This document shows positions 52,062-61,127 of a DNA stretch of 64,000 nucleotides, one piece after another. The stretch is taken from the NCBI RefSeq assembly GCF_018531495.1, contig NZ_JAHDTI010000010.1, positions 1 through 64,000 of the forward strand, in the 5' to 3' direction. The notes under the pieces were generated by a model that worked only from the letters and a program-made list of their open reading frames with translations, searched no databases and was not told the DNA's origin. The position numbers and the translations under genes are program-made. Numbering within the stretch: position 1 is the first letter of the stretch; every line of letters begins with the position of its first letter. The stretch comes from Nonomuraea sediminis. Its GTDB lineage: Bacteria > Actinomycetota > Actinomycetes > Streptosporangiales > Streptosporangiaceae.

Positions 52062-53138
52062 ATGAACAACGGCCGAGGACTGATCGACGTACACCACCAC
52101 ATCGTCCCCAAGGAATACACGCAGACCCTGTCCAAGCTCGGTGTCAGCGAGGGCCTAGGAGTACGGCTGCCGAAATGGAGTGCCGGCAAGACGCTCGACG
52201 TCATGGACGAGCACGGGATCTCGACGTCGATCCTGTCGATCTCCGCGCCAGGCGTGTACTTCAAGGAGCAGGACAACGCGTTGGCCGTGGCACGGGAGCT
52301 GTCACGCCGGACGAACGAGATCTGCGCCACCCTGATCAAGGACCACCCGGGAAGGTTCGGCGCCTTCGCCACGCTGCCACTGCCCGATGCCGATGCCGCG
52401 CTGGACGAGCTCGCCTACGGCCTCGACGAGCTCGGGCTCAACGGAGTGGTGCTGCTCACCAACTACGACGGCTACTACCTGGGAGACCCGAAGTTCGACG
52501 CGCTCTTCGCCGAGCTCGACCGCAGGGCCGCGGTGGTGTTCGTCCATCCGCAGTCCCCTCCAGGTCGGGAGCACTCCCATCTGGACCTGCCGGAGGCGAT
52601 GCTCGACGTGTGCTTCGACACCACGCGGACCGCGTTCTCGCTGATGGTGAACGGGGTCACCAAGAGATATCCGAACGTGCGCTTCATCCTCGCCCACGCC
52701 GGCGGCGCGGTGCCGTACATGGCGGCCCGCGTGGGCATCACGGCCTCGATGCTGGCGAACCTGAAGGGAGCCGCTCCGATCGTCGCCGACGGCATGGGCA
52801 AGATCTTCTCGGTCTCCCGCAAGCTGGAGGAGAAGATGCCCGAGCAGCTGAGCTACTACCTGAGATTCAAGAAGAACGTCCTGCCCGAGGGGCCCGACCA
52901 TTTCCTGGGGCGCTTCTACTACGACACGGCCCTTTCGGCGTCGCCGCACGCCTTCGCTTCCCTGCTGACCGTGGCCCACTCTTCCCATATCGTTTTCGGG
53001 ACCGATTACGTCTTCGCCACGGAGGCGGCCGTGCCCTCGACCATCGCAGGTGTTCGCGAGTACGCCGGCTTCACCCCGGAGGATCGGGCGGCGATCGAAC
53101 GGGAAAGCGCCCTGGCGCTCTTCCCGACCCTGCAGTAG
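52062..53138 (+). CDS. Amidohydrolase-2 (ACMSD-like) metal-dependent decarboxylase/hydrolase
   Basis: 358 residues with a TIM-barrel metal site: LIDVHHHIVPKEY (HxH on strand 1), VVFVHPQSPP (His, strand 5), FILAHAGGAVPYMAARVGIT (His, strand 6) and HIVFGTDYVFATEA (catalytic Asp, strand 8). This is the pattern of aminocarboxymuconate-semialdehyde decarboxylase and 2,3- or 2,6-dihydroxybenzoate decarboxylase relatives, so an aromatic carboxylic acid is a likely substrate. It sits directly before a small DNA-binding protein gene and is likely co-transcribed with it. Confidence 0.92.
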   Translation: MNNGRGLIDVHHHIVPKEYTQTLSKLGVSEGLGVRLPKWSAGKTLDVMDEHGISTSILSISAPGVYFKEQDNALAVARELSRRTNEICATLIKDHPGRFGAFATLPLPDADAALDELAYGLDELGLNGVVLLTNYDGYYLGDPKFDALFAELDRRAAVVFVHPQSPPGREHSHLDLPEAMLDVCFDTTRTAFSLMVNGVTKRYPNVRFILAHAGGAVPYMAARVGITASMLANLKGAAPIVADGMGKIFSVSRKLEEKMPEQLSYYLRFKKNVLPEGPDHFLGRFYYDTALSASPHAFASLLTVAHSSHIVFGTDYVFATEAAVPSTIAGVREYAGFTPEDRAAIERESALALFPTLQ

Positions 53139-53145
53139 GACGGCG

Positions 53146-53592
53146 ATGACCTCTTGGCAACACTCCTTCATCGAGGAGCTCGGAGCGCTGGGCCCGGAGA
53201 TGGGCATCCCCCGCGCCATGATGCGCATCACCGCCTGGATGATGGTCTGCGATCCGCCCGAGCAGTCGGCCCAGCAGATCCAGGAGGGGCTGCGGCTCTC
53301 GGCCGCAGCGGTGAGCACGGGCACCCGGCAGCTCATCACCGCCGGCATGCTCGAACGCGTGTCACACCCGGGTGACCGCCGCATCTACTACCGGCTCGCC
53401 TCAGGAAGCTGGCAGGGCCCCCTGGAGGCGAAACTCCGGGCGCTCGGCCGCCTGCGCCACGTCGCCGACCAGGGCATAGCAGCGGCCGGGAACCAGGCCG
53501 ACTACCGCCTCGTCGAGATGCGCGACGCCTTTGCCTGGTTCGAGGACCAACTCGACCACCTCATCAGGAACCGCCGGCGCCCCAACCCGTAG
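53146..53592 (+). CDS. GbsR/MarR-type transcriptional regulator
   Basis: 148 residues. The HTH core is SAQQIQEGLRLSAAAVSTGT, then RQLITAGMLERVSHPGDRRI and YYRLASG, a winged helix as in GbsR-type MarR relatives. Its N-terminal helix (GIPRAMMRITAWMMVCDPPE) is typical. The ATG at 53146, eight bases past the amidohydrolase stop, follows AGGA. It probably controls the promoter palindrome upstream of the amidohydrolase. Confidence 0.85.
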   Translation: MTSWQHSFIEELGALGPEMGIPRAMMRITAWMMVCDPPEQSAQQIQEGLRLSAAAVSTGTRQLITAGMLERVSHPGDRRIYYRLASGSWQGPLEAKLRALGRLRHVADQGIAAAGNQADYRLVEMRDAFAWFEDQLDHLIRNRRRPNP

Positions 53593-53932
53593 CCGCCAGC
53601 CGGACCGGGCCGAACAGGCCGCTCACGCGCTGCCCCTTCCCGATGAAGTGCGTGGGACCGGCCTCGTCCATGTGCGGTCCCAGCGTGCCGAGGACGAGGA
53701 TCTCCAGGCTGCTCTCGGGGGCCTCGAGGTCCAGGTCGAAGATGTACGGCGAGCACACACGGACCCCATGGGACCGGCCGTCCACGAAGACCTCCGCCGT
53801 GCCGCGCACCCGGCCCAGATCGAGCCTGGCAGGGCCCCGTGCGGTGACGGTGATCCGGTAGCGGACGCCGCCGCTGAAGCCCGCCAGCCCCTGGAACTCC
53901 CAGTCGCCCAGCCGCATCCCCCGGACCCGCAT
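53564..53932 (-). pseudogene. C-terminal domain of a glycoside hydrolase-like gene
   Basis: 122 residues of beta-sandwich sequence: VRYRITVTARGPARLDLGRV, TAEVFVDGRSHGVRVCSPYI, LEILVLGTLGPHMDEAGPTH, then GQRVSGLFGPVRLAAT. This is the jelly-roll end of large glycoside hydrolases (GH2/GH106-like) in which a 'GLxGPVRL' strand is usual. The catalytic domain is not present upstream (53933-54178), so the gene is truncated. Its last bases overlap the convergent regulator gene. Confidence 0.55.
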
Positions 53933-54178
53933 GTGAACCGGATCGGCCCGTCAGGGTGGGCGAGCCGGGGGAAGTGGTGATCCGGAGTTCCACCCGTGCG
54001 GGGCGGGTGACCAGCGGCAATCGCAGCCTTGATGGCCCTGCTCGATGTCGGCGCCTTCGGCCTTGGCGTTGCGGATGGCCTCGGCCTAGCCATGAGGGCC
54101 GCGTAGGTCGGCCAGGGGGCCGTGGTGGCGGCGGGCCCCGAACCACGCGATCAACGCGCCCACCGCCGCCGACGCGGC

Positions 54179-54560
54179 TCGGCCGACTTCGCCAAATACC
54201 TGTCGGACCCGGCCTTCAGAAGGAAGATCTCGCGGCAACTCAACAAGGACGAGAGCCTGCACGCGCTGCGCCGCGACCTGCACTACGCGCAGCAGGGCAC
54301 GATCACCCGGCCGCACCTGGAGCAGCAGACCGAGCAGGCGTGGCGCCTGACCCTGCTGACCAACTCCGTGATCGCGTGGACGACGGAATATTATTCTCGC
54401 GCGATGCTGGAGCTGCGCTCCCAGTGCCGGGACGTGCCTGATGAGATCCTTTCGCACATCTCGCCCGGCCACAGCGACGACATCAACTTCTTCGGCGTAA
54501 TCAATGTCGACGTGGGCGAGCCGAGCAGAGCTGGGCGCCACCGCGCCGGTGGTGGCGGGA
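54179..54560 (+). pseudogene. Tn3-family TnpA C-terminal domain fragment
   Basis: ADFAKYLSDPAFRRKISRQL, then SLHALRRDLHYAQQGTITRP, then TEQAWRLTLLTNSVIAWTTE and SHISPGHSDDINFFG: the clear C-terminal part of Tn3 transposases, including the catalytic-Glu region. Earlier catalytic Asp residues lie in the missing part. It borders the truncated PfpI gene, which it probably broke. Confidence 0.85.
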
Positions 54561-54600
54561 AGACGCAGGAACTGACCCAAGAACACTGCACTATCGGCCA

Positions 54601-54864
54601 TCACACCGCCCACCGCTCCGGCAGCGCGTGTTCCAGGCGCGCCATGAATGCCGGGTCTTGCGGCCGTTGTCGCACACTGCGGTCGGCGGTGAGCCGGCCA
54701 AGCGAGCGGGGCTCCACCGGTGACCGGCCGCCCTGGGGGCTTGCGATGTCCTGCTCGAATCCGTGGGCCTCGAGCAGGTCGTAGAAGTGGGTCAGCTGCC
54801 CCGTGGGCTTGTCCGAGTCGCCGTAGGTGCCCTGGTTGGTGACGATGTTGAGGATCTTGCCCAT
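54601..54864 (-). pseudogene. N-terminal fragment of a DJ-1/PfpI-family gene
   Basis: 87 residues starting MGKILNIVTNQGTYGDSDKP, then HFYDLLEAHGFEQDIASPQG and SPVEPRSLGRL, the N-terminal part of the PfpI/glutamine-amidotransferase-like family (usual length about 230). A few residues are missing near position 22, and the gene stops before the catalytic Cys elbow. Tn3 sequence lies directly downstream. Confidence 0.75.
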
Positions 54865-54932
54865 GATGTTTGCTCTCTGAGATGGTCTTGTGGTCCTTCG
54901 ATCGTGTCGACGGTGACCGCGGCTCGTGGTGT

Positions 54933-55694
54933 TCAGGCCTGTTCGGTGGGGCGTACGAGGAGTTCGGCGACGGCCACGTGGCGGGGGCGGGTGACGATGT
55001 AGCCGACGGTGTCGGCGACGTCGTGGCTTTGCAGCCGCTTGATGTCGCCGAGGGCGGCGGCGATGTGCTGCTGGATGGCGGCCGGGTTGTGGGTGCGCAG
55101 TTCGGTGTCGACGCTGCCCGGCTCGATGACGGACACGCGGACGTGCTGGCGCGTGAGTTCCTGGCGCAGTGCCTCGCTGAAGGCGCCGACGCCGAACTTG
55201 GTGGCGCTGTATACGGCGGACATGGCGTAGGCGTTGCGGCCGGCGAGGGAGCCGATGTTGACGATGTCGGCGACCTGACGCGGGCCTTCTGCTGCTGCCT
55301 TGACCAGGTGGGGGACGGCCGCGTGGGCGGTGTACATCAAGCCCATGAGGTTGATGTCGATCATGCGCCGCCAGTCGTTCAGGTCCGCGCCGGGCGCGGG
55401 CCCGAGCAGCATGAGACCGGCGTTGTTGACCAGGATGTCCAGGCGGCCCAGGCCCGCCACGGTCCGATCGACCGCATCCGCGGCGGCCTGGGCGTCGGTG
55501 ATGTCGGCGGGCACCACCAGCGCATGTCCGCCGGCGCCCGTGATCTGCCCGGCCAGATCGGTGAGCCGGTCCTCGCGCCGACCGACCAGGGCCACCGACG
55601 CGCCCTCGCGAGCGAGTTCCAGGGCGGTGGCGTGGCCGATACCGCTGGAAGCCCCGGTGACCAAGGCGACGGTTCCTTCAAGACGACGAGTCAT
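54933..55694 (-). CDS. Classical short-chain dehydrogenase/reductase
   Basis: 253 residues with all SDR marks: VTGASSGIGHATALELARE (cofactor), DILVNNAGLMLLGP, the catalytic Ser in IVNIGSLAGRN, YSATKFGVGAFSEALRQEL (YxxxK) and IEPGSVDTEL. It resembles NADP-dependent oxidoreductases of the YdfG/serine-dehydrogenase-like type. It is divergent from the TetR gene, with CCGTACGG repeats between the two, so it is probably repressed by it. Confidence 0.93.
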   Translation of the reverse strand: MTRRLEGTVALVTGASSGIGHATALELAREGASVALVGRREDRLTDLAGQITGAGGHALVVPADITDAQAAADAVDRTVAGLGRLDILVNNAGLMLLGPAPGADLNDWRRMIDINLMGLMYTAHAAVPHLVKAAAEGPRQVADIVNIGSLAGRNAYAMSAVYSATKFGVGAFSEALRQELTRQHVRVSVIEPGSVDTELRTHNPAAIQQHIAAALGDIKRLQSHDVADTVGYIVTRPRHVAVAELLVRPTEQA

Positions 55695-55729
55695 GGTTCA
55701 AGCCTTTCGATGAACGACCACGCTGCCGC

Positions 55730-55778
55730 GGGCCGTACGGGATAGGAGGTCGACGGCCCTATTGGCGGGCCGTACGGG
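55730..55778. promoter_or_regulatory. Two direct copies of GGGCCGTACGGG between divergent genes
   Basis: The 12-bp string GGGCCGTACGGG occurs at 55730-55741 and 55767-55778, each with the 8-bp palindrome CCGTACGG. The 37-bp spacing puts them on nearly the same helix face of about 3.5 turns. Likely operators of the adjacent TetR protein. Confidence 0.65.
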
Positions 55779-55820
55779 GACGACGGCCGGTCAAGGCCGA
55801 GCCACGGGCACAATGGGGAA

Positions 55821-56429
55821 GTGAGCATCACTGGGCAGAACACCGACGACGCCACCAGCCAGGAGACCAAGAAGGAGGGAGAGCTGCCGCCCCGCGAACG
55901 CCTGGTCCGGGCAGCGTCGCGGCTGTTCTATTACGAGGGTGTACGCGCGATCGGCGTGGAACGGCTGATCGCCGAGGCCGGGGTGACGAAGGCGACCTTC
56001 TACCGGCACTTCGCTTCCAAGGATGACCTGGTTCTGGCGTATCTGCTGAGCAAGGACGCCTACTATCGGGCGGTGGCCGAACCGCTGGCCGCCGGGCACC
56101 CGCCCGAGGAGGCGATCGACCTGATCTTCGAGGCGATCGCCGAGCACGCCCGCGAGCGCGGATTTCGCGGATCGCCGTTCATGAACGCGGCCGCCGAGTA
56201 CCCGGATGCCGCCCATCCGGTGCGCCGCCTGGTGGCGTCCCATCGGGACTGGACCCGCGCCCTCTTCCAGGAGCTGCTCACTCGGGTCGACCATGCCGAC
56301 CCGGAGTCGGCCGCCGGTGCGCTGCTGATGCTGTACGACGGCGCGATGGCAGCCGGTTACCTTGACGACACGACGGCCGCCCACAAGACCCTGCTGGACG
56401 CGGTCCGGCTGATCCGATCGGGGGGCTGA
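55821..56429 (+). CDS. TetR-family repressor
   Basis: 202 residues. HTH: LVRAASRLFYYEGVRAIGVE, then RLIAEAGVTKATFYRHFASK and DDLVLAYL, with the typical recognition helix. The C-terminal domain has FRGSPFMNAAAEYPDAAHPV, as in TetR proteins of the TetR_C_16-like group often found beside SDR genes. The start is GTG after GGGGA. It is divergent from the SDR gene. Confidence 0.92.
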   Translation: MSITGQNTDDATSQETKKEGELPPRERLVRAASRLFYYEGVRAIGVERLIAEAGVTKATFYRHFASKDDLVLAYLLSKDAYYRAVAEPLAAGHPPEEAIDLIFEAIAEHARERGFRGSPFMNAAAEYPDAAHPVRRLVASHRDWTRALFQELLTRVDHADPESAAGALLMLYDGAMAAGYLDDTTAAHKTLLDAVRLIRSGG

Positions 56430-57339
56430 TCCCATCGGGGGCGCATGCGAGGCCGACCGTCAGGGCGGCGTGTACCGGTTCGGGATGGGCCGGCGGGTCG
56501 GCAACGCGCGGCGTCAGGTCGGCGAGGGACTCGGCGGCGGGGGCTCTCTGACCCTGGGGCGGATTTGGCTTCATGGAAGTTGTTCATCTCTGTTCGACGC
56601 GCACCTGGGACCTAGCGGCAGTTCTCCGCCTGGAGGCTGTCCCGCCCCGACGGGCGAGAGGCCACTCAGGCCACTACTCAAGAGGTAGGAAGACCGGTCG
56701 TTCTACCTGGTGACGATAGCCTACCTTGCGTACTGCGCGCCAGTGGGCCATCCGAGCGCGGGGTCCCTCACCGGTTCGGCGCTGGCCAGAGGGCCTCCCC
56801 AGCTTGCACGGCCCTGATTCTTCTGGCGCCGCCTTCGAACCGCATTCGATAGGAGCCCGAGTTGTCGCTCTGTGATGTCGGCGTTGGAGATCGAGGTCGC
56901 CACGTTCCTCGGCCGTGACTGCTATCGGCGCGCCGTTGCGTCCGCGAAGTTCGCCTCGCGGCTGTTCGGCAAGGTCGCCAGCATTTAAATCTCCCTGCCT
57001 GCAGGACCTTATTGAGCCCGACTCTGATTACATACATGCCCCTGCCAAGTCCACCAGGCCCGAGCATGCAGGAGGGAGATTGCCGGTCGCATCGCGTACG
57101 TGAGGTGCTGGTCATCGGCATGACTACGAAATTGCGGCACCTTGCGTCGCGCCTAGACCTCGTCCGAGGACCACGTAAGGCGTCCGGCCTAACCGCCAGG
57201 CCGACCTCAGCTCCCCGCCTGACCATACCCAGGCGCCCGCCCGGGGTAGAACGCCGAGGATTTGACACGCCGAATGATCAATCGGCACCCGCAGCCGCGC
57301 CCATGAACGCGAACTCCACCATCCCGACACGCAGCTCCG
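56430..57339. other. Gene-poor interval
   Basis: About 900 bp between the TetR and Gfo/Idh/MocA genes. Open frames on both strands lack domain content and ribosome sites and carry unlikely composition (runs of Arg, Pro and Ser). Probably intergenic debris; I find no IS ends or hairpins of note. Confidence 0.5.
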
Positions 57340-58473
57340 TCATAGCATCCCCAACCGCTCCGCGCCCGCCAGCCTGTCACGCACCGAGGGCCATCTGGCG
57401 AGGGCGTTCCGTACGTCCGGTCGGGTCTCGTCGCGCAGCGCCTGCGCGTGGGCCCGCTCAAGCACGTCGTCCAGGCGCTCGAGCCTGCCGCTCGTCGCAG
57501 ACTGCACCGCCGCCTCCACCATCGCCAGGCTCATCACGTTCTCGTGCACCTCGCCGGACGGCAGCTCCCCGGTCCGGAGCGCCCGCACGAACACCTGCAA
57601 AGCACCCGCGATTCCGGAGTACGGCGGGCCGGCCGGTGCGCTGACGTCCACCTCGGCGTCGAGGACCGGCTCGTGGTCGCCGTCCCAGAGCGCAGTGCCC
57701 TTCTCGCCGCTGACCCGCCAGGTCCCGTTCCATGAGGTGATACCGCCGGGACTGCACCAGCTGCCGTTGTAGACATACCGGGTGCCGCCCTCCATCTCGA
57801 ACACCACGGTCGCGTTGGCGTCCCCCGCGAACCAGCTCCACGGCGGGTTGTACGACTGGCAGTACGCCGTTACCGGCTCGGCCCGGAGCAGGAAACGCGC
57901 CGAGTCGAAGGCGTGGATCGCCATGTCGACGAGCAGCGGGTACGCCATCAGGTCACGAAACCCGCCGAACCGCTCGGATCGGAAGAACGCCGTACTCACC
58001 GTCCCGATCGCGCCGAGCCGCGCGACCATCCCCCGTAACGCTGCGAGTTGCGGGTTCCAGCGGCGGGACTGGCTGACCATGAACAGTTCACCGGTGACCT
58101 CGGCCGCGGCGGCCAGTGACAGCGCTCGGCTCACGTTCTCCGCGACCGGTTTCTCACCGAGCACCGGCAGGCCGGCGAACAGCGCGGCAGAGGTCACCGG
58201 GTGGTGCGCCTCGGGGACGGTCACGTTGATCAGAGCCTGGGCGCCAGTCTGCCGTGCGAGAGCCTCGGCGTCGGCGCCGACTGGAAGGTACGGCAAGCCG
58301 GCCGAGTCGGCGGCGTCCCGGGCCAGCGCCACGTTCAGGTCGGCGATGCCGGTGAGGGTCACCTCGGGTGAGTCGGCGATGGTGGCCAGCCAGGCCCGAC
58401 CCATGCTGCCGGCGCCCACGAGAACCACCCGGAGCGGGTCCGCCGGGCTGGAGGGGATCGTCCTGAACCTCAC
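57340..58473 (-). CDS. Gfo/Idh/MocA-family oxidoreductase
   Basis: 377 residues. The N-terminal Rossmann fold is RVVLVGAGSMGRAWLATIAD. The family EKP motif is LPVLGEKPVAENVSRALSLA, with Lys as likely catalytic base. A following beta-sheet domain has VDMAIHAFDSARFLL (the 'DxxxHxxD' motif) and VFEMEGGTRYVYNGSW. It should oxidise or epimerise a sugar or cyclitol with NAD(P). It starts at a GTG overlapping the ThuA stop by a few bases; it is the last gene of the ABC-ThuA operon. Confidence 0.93.
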   Translation of the reverse strand: MRFRTIPSSPADPLRVVLVGAGSMGRAWLATIADSPEVTLTGIADLNVALARDAADSAGLPYLPVGADAEALARQTGAQALINVTVPEAHHPVTSAALFAGLPVLGEKPVAENVSRALSLAAAAEVTGELFMVSQSRRWNPQLAALRGMVARLGAIGTVSTAFFRSERFGGFRDLMAYPLLVDMAIHAFDSARFLLRAEPVTAYCQSYNPPWSWFAGDANATVVFEMEGGTRYVYNGSWCSPGGITSWNGTWRVSGEKGTALWDGDHEPVLDAEVDVSAPAGPPYSGIAGALQVFVRALRTGELPSGEVHENVMSLAMVEAAVQSATSGRLERLDDVLERAHAQALRDETRPDVRNALARWPSVRDRLAGAERLGML

Positions 58474-59252
58474 TGGAGCGGTCCCGTGTAGCCCTGGCCC
58501 TGGAAGAACTCCTCGGTCGCGTACCGCAGGAGCACAGGATGGCTCCGTTCCGGCCGATCGGTGCGTGCCCAGGCGACGCCGTTCGCGATGACCCGGCGTA
58601 CGTCCTTGTGATGGTAGGTGGGGTATGCCTGGTCCCCTGGCCGGAAGTAGAAGATCTTGCCGTGCCCGCGGCGGAACGTGCAGCCGCTGCGGAACACCTC
58701 CCCGCCGCTGAACGAGCTGATGAACACGATTTCGTCCGGCGCCGGGATGTCGAAGAACTCCCCGTACATCTCGTCCTCCTCGATGATCAGCGGGTGCGGC
58801 ACGCCCTTGGCGATGGGGTGCGTGGGGTCGACCGTCCAGATGAGCTCACGGTCGTGCTCGTCGCGCCAGCGCAGCGTGCAACTCGTACCCATGAGCTTGA
58901 TGAAGATCTTCGACCAGTGCCCGGAGTGCAGCACGACGAGCCCCATCCCGGACAGCACATGCCGGTGGACGCGCTCGACGACCTCGTCGGACACCTCGTC
59001 GTGCGCCGCGTGACCCCACCAGGTGAGCACGTCGGTGTCGGCCAGCACCTCCTCGGTCAGCCCGTGCTCCGGGTCGTCCAGGGTGGCGGTACGGACGACG
59101 CAGCCGTCGGCGAGGTTCTCCTCGATGCCCTGCGCGATCGTGGTGTGCATGCCCATCGGATAGATCTTCGCCACGTGCTCCTCGATTTGCTCGTGGCGGT
59201 TCTCGCCCCACACCGTCACACGCAGCGGGCCGGCGGCGGTTGTGTTTGTCAT
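58470..59252 (-). CDS. ThuA-domain protein
   Basis: 260 residues of the ThuA/trehalose-utilisation family (glutamine-amidotransferase-like fold): TVWGENRHEQIEEHVAKIYP, DVLTWWGHAAHDEVSDEVVE, LVVLHSGHWSKIFIKLMGT, and GHGKIFYFRPGDQAYPTY. Members occur in disaccharide uptake operons; the biochemical role is not settled. I chose the ATG at 59252 after AGAAGGA over an upstream in-frame start. It is the fourth gene of the operon. Confidence 0.92.
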   Translation of the reverse strand: MTNTTAAGPLRVTVWGENRHEQIEEHVAKIYPMGMHTTIAQGIEENLADGCVVRTATLDDPEHGLTEEVLADTDVLTWWGHAAHDEVSDEVVERVHRHVLSGMGLVVLHSGHWSKIFIKLMGTSCTLRWRDEHDRELIWTVDPTHPIAKGVPHPLIIEEDEMYGEFFDIPAPDEIVFISSFSGGEVFRSGCTFRRGHGKIFYFRPGDQAYPTYHHKDVRRVIANGVAWARTDRPERSHPVLLRYATEEFFQGQGYTGPLQ

Positions 59253-59272
59253 GTCGAATCCTTCTGTTAGGT

Positions 59273-60127
59273 TCACTTGACCGCGCCGGCGGTCGTACCT
59301 GCGGCGACGTAGCGCTGGGCGATGACGAGCAGGACGATGGCCGGCAGGGAGGCGAGCACGGCGGTGGCCATGACCGAGCTCCAGTCGTTCACATATGTCC
59401 CGATGTAGGTGTACAGCCCGAGCGTGACCGGGCGTACGTCCTCGGTCGTGGTGAGGGTGAGAGCGAACAGGAAGTCCGCCCAGGAGAAGAGAAAGGTGAA
59501 CAGGGCCGCGGTGATGAGCGCGTTGCGGCTCATCGGCAACACGATGGAGATGAACGTCCGGATGTGTCCGGCGCCGTCCACCCGGCCGGCCTCCAGGACC
59601 GCCCGCGGGATGTTGGTCATGAAAGCGCGGACGATCAGGATCGCGAACGGGATGCCCGCGGTCGAGTCGGCGAGGATGAGGCCTGGGATCGAGTTGAGCA
59701 GTCCCAAGTCGTTATAGGCGGTGTAGAGCGCGTTCGCGATGACGATTCCCGGGATCATCTGCGAGATCAGGATCCCGAAGAGGAACGCGCCCGCGAAGCG
59801 GACCTTGAACTGCGCCAGGGCGTACGCTGCCGGCATCGCGATCAGCAGGCTGAACGCGACCGAGCCGAGGGCGACGACCAGGCTCGTGACCAGGTTGCGG
59901 CCCTGCTGGCCGAGCGCGCTGGCGTAGCCGTCGAAGCTGGGATCTAACGGCAGCCACGGGGTGCCGACCGCCGAGCCGCTCGGCTGCAGCGAAACGTTGA
60001 CCATCCAGTAGATCGGGAACAGCAGGACGGCGAGGATGATGATCCCGGCGACGGTGCTGCCCCAGCCGGCCCTTGTGCGCCGACGCCGACGGGCGACGTG
60101 CGAAGGCGCGGGAAGCGTGGTGGTCAT
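59273..60127 (-). CDS. ABC sugar permease, MalG-type
   Basis: 284 residues with six helices and the EAA loop LEAGRVDGAGHIRTFISIVL, then PMSRNAL. GSTVAGIIILAVLLFPIYWM forms the first helix. The ATG at 60127 follows GAGG and overlaps the end of the preceding permease. It is the second channel subunit of a CUT1-type importer. Confidence 0.94.
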   Translation of the reverse strand: MTTTLPAPSHVARRRRRTRAGWGSTVAGIIILAVLLFPIYWMVNVSLQPSGSAVGTPWLPLDPSFDGYASALGQQGRNLVTSLVVALGSVAFSLLIAMPAAYALAQFKVRFAGAFLFGILISQMIPGIVIANALYTAYNDLGLLNSIPGLILADSTAGIPFAILIVRAFMTNIPRAVLEAGRVDGAGHIRTFISIVLPMSRNALITAALFTFLFSWADFLFALTLTTTEDVRPVTLGLYTYIGTYVNDWSSVMATAVLASLPAIVLLVIAQRYVAAGTTAGAVK

Positions 60128-60134
60128 GACTGCC

Positions 60135-61127
60135 TCACTCGTCCACGGCACGCCGGTTGGCGCGCAGGTAGAAGACGGCGAACACCAGGGAGATCGCGAT
60201 CAGGATGTTGCCGAGCGCGGCCCCCTGACCGAAGTCGAACTCCTGGAACGACAGGTGGTACGACTGCGTCGCGATGGTCTGGCTGGCGTTGGCGGGGCCG
60301 CCGCCGGTCAGTGCCAGGATCACGTCCAGCACTTTGATCGTGTAGACCACGCCGAGCACCAGCACGACACTCACCACCGGACGCAGCAGCGGCCAGGTCA
60401 CGTACCGAAACCGCCGCCAGCTGCCCGCCCCGTCCAGTGAGGCGGCCTCGTACAGGTCCTCCGGGATGTCCTGGAGCCCGCCGTACAGGATGGTCAGGTT
60501 GAACGGGATACCGATCCAGATGTTCACCAGGATCACCGCCACCAGGGCCAGTGAGGTGCTGGTCAGCCAGCCGGGGTGCTCGCTCGCCACCCCGATGGCG
60601 GCGAGGAACCGGTTGAGCGCGCCGTTGTCCTTGTCGAGAATCCACCTCCAGACCGCGCCGGAGGCGATCAGCGGGATCAGCCACGGCAGCAGGATCAGCG
60701 AACGGAGCACGCCGTTGAGCGGGAAACGGCGCCGGAAGAACATCGCCAGGGCGAGACCGATGACGAACTGCCCGGCGATCGAGCCGGCGGTGAACAAGAC
60801 GGTGTTCAGCATGGCCTTGCTGAACACCGGGGAGGACACCACCGCGGCGTAGTTGGCGAACCCGACCCACGGCGCCTCGCCGGTGTAGAAGGTGCTCGTC
60901 GAGTACTGCTGGAACGCCATCACGAAGTTCTTGACGATCGGGTAGCCGAAGAACGCCACCATGTAGCTCACGGCCGGGGCCAGGAACAGCACCCGCGCGG
61001 CGCGGTTCTGGAAGCGGTTCGACTGCCAGAAGGAAGGTCCGGCGACGGCCTCGTCGTCCGCCACAGTTTCCGGAGGTGGTGGATCTGTCTGCCGTTCCAT
61101 CGTGGACTGTTGTCGGTGCTCAGCCAT
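60135..61127 (-). CDS. ABC sugar permease, MalF-type
   Basis: 330 residues. A 45-residue cytoplasmic N-terminus precedes six helices (VLFLAPAVSYMVAFFGYPIV first). EAA loop: YEAASLDGAGSWRRFRYVTW, then PLLRPVVS. IKVLDVILALTGGGPANASQ is typical of the family. It overlaps the binding-protein gene by 8 bp. Confidence 0.94.
   Translation of the reverse strand: MAEHRQQSTMERQTDPPPPETVADDEAVAGPSFWQSNRFQNRAARVLFLAPAVSYMVAFFGYPIVKNFVMAFQQYSTSTFYTGEAPWVGFANYAAVVSSPVFSKAMLNTVLFTAGSIAGQFVIGLALAMFFRRRFPLNGVLRSLILLPWLIPLIASGAVWRWILDKDNGALNRFLAAIGVASEHPGWLTSTSLALVAVILVNIWIGIPFNLTILYGGLQDIPEDLYEAASLDGAGSWRRFRYVTWPLLRPVVSVVLVLGVVYTIKVLDVILALTGGGPANASQTIATQSYHLSFQEFDFGQGAALGNILIAISLVFAVFYLRANRRAVDE

Noticed and set aside
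56768..57268. A 166-codon minus-strand frame in the 56.4-57.3 kb interval
   Set aside because: Arg/Ser-rich, no ribosome site and no domain; composition is that of non-coding high-GC sequence.
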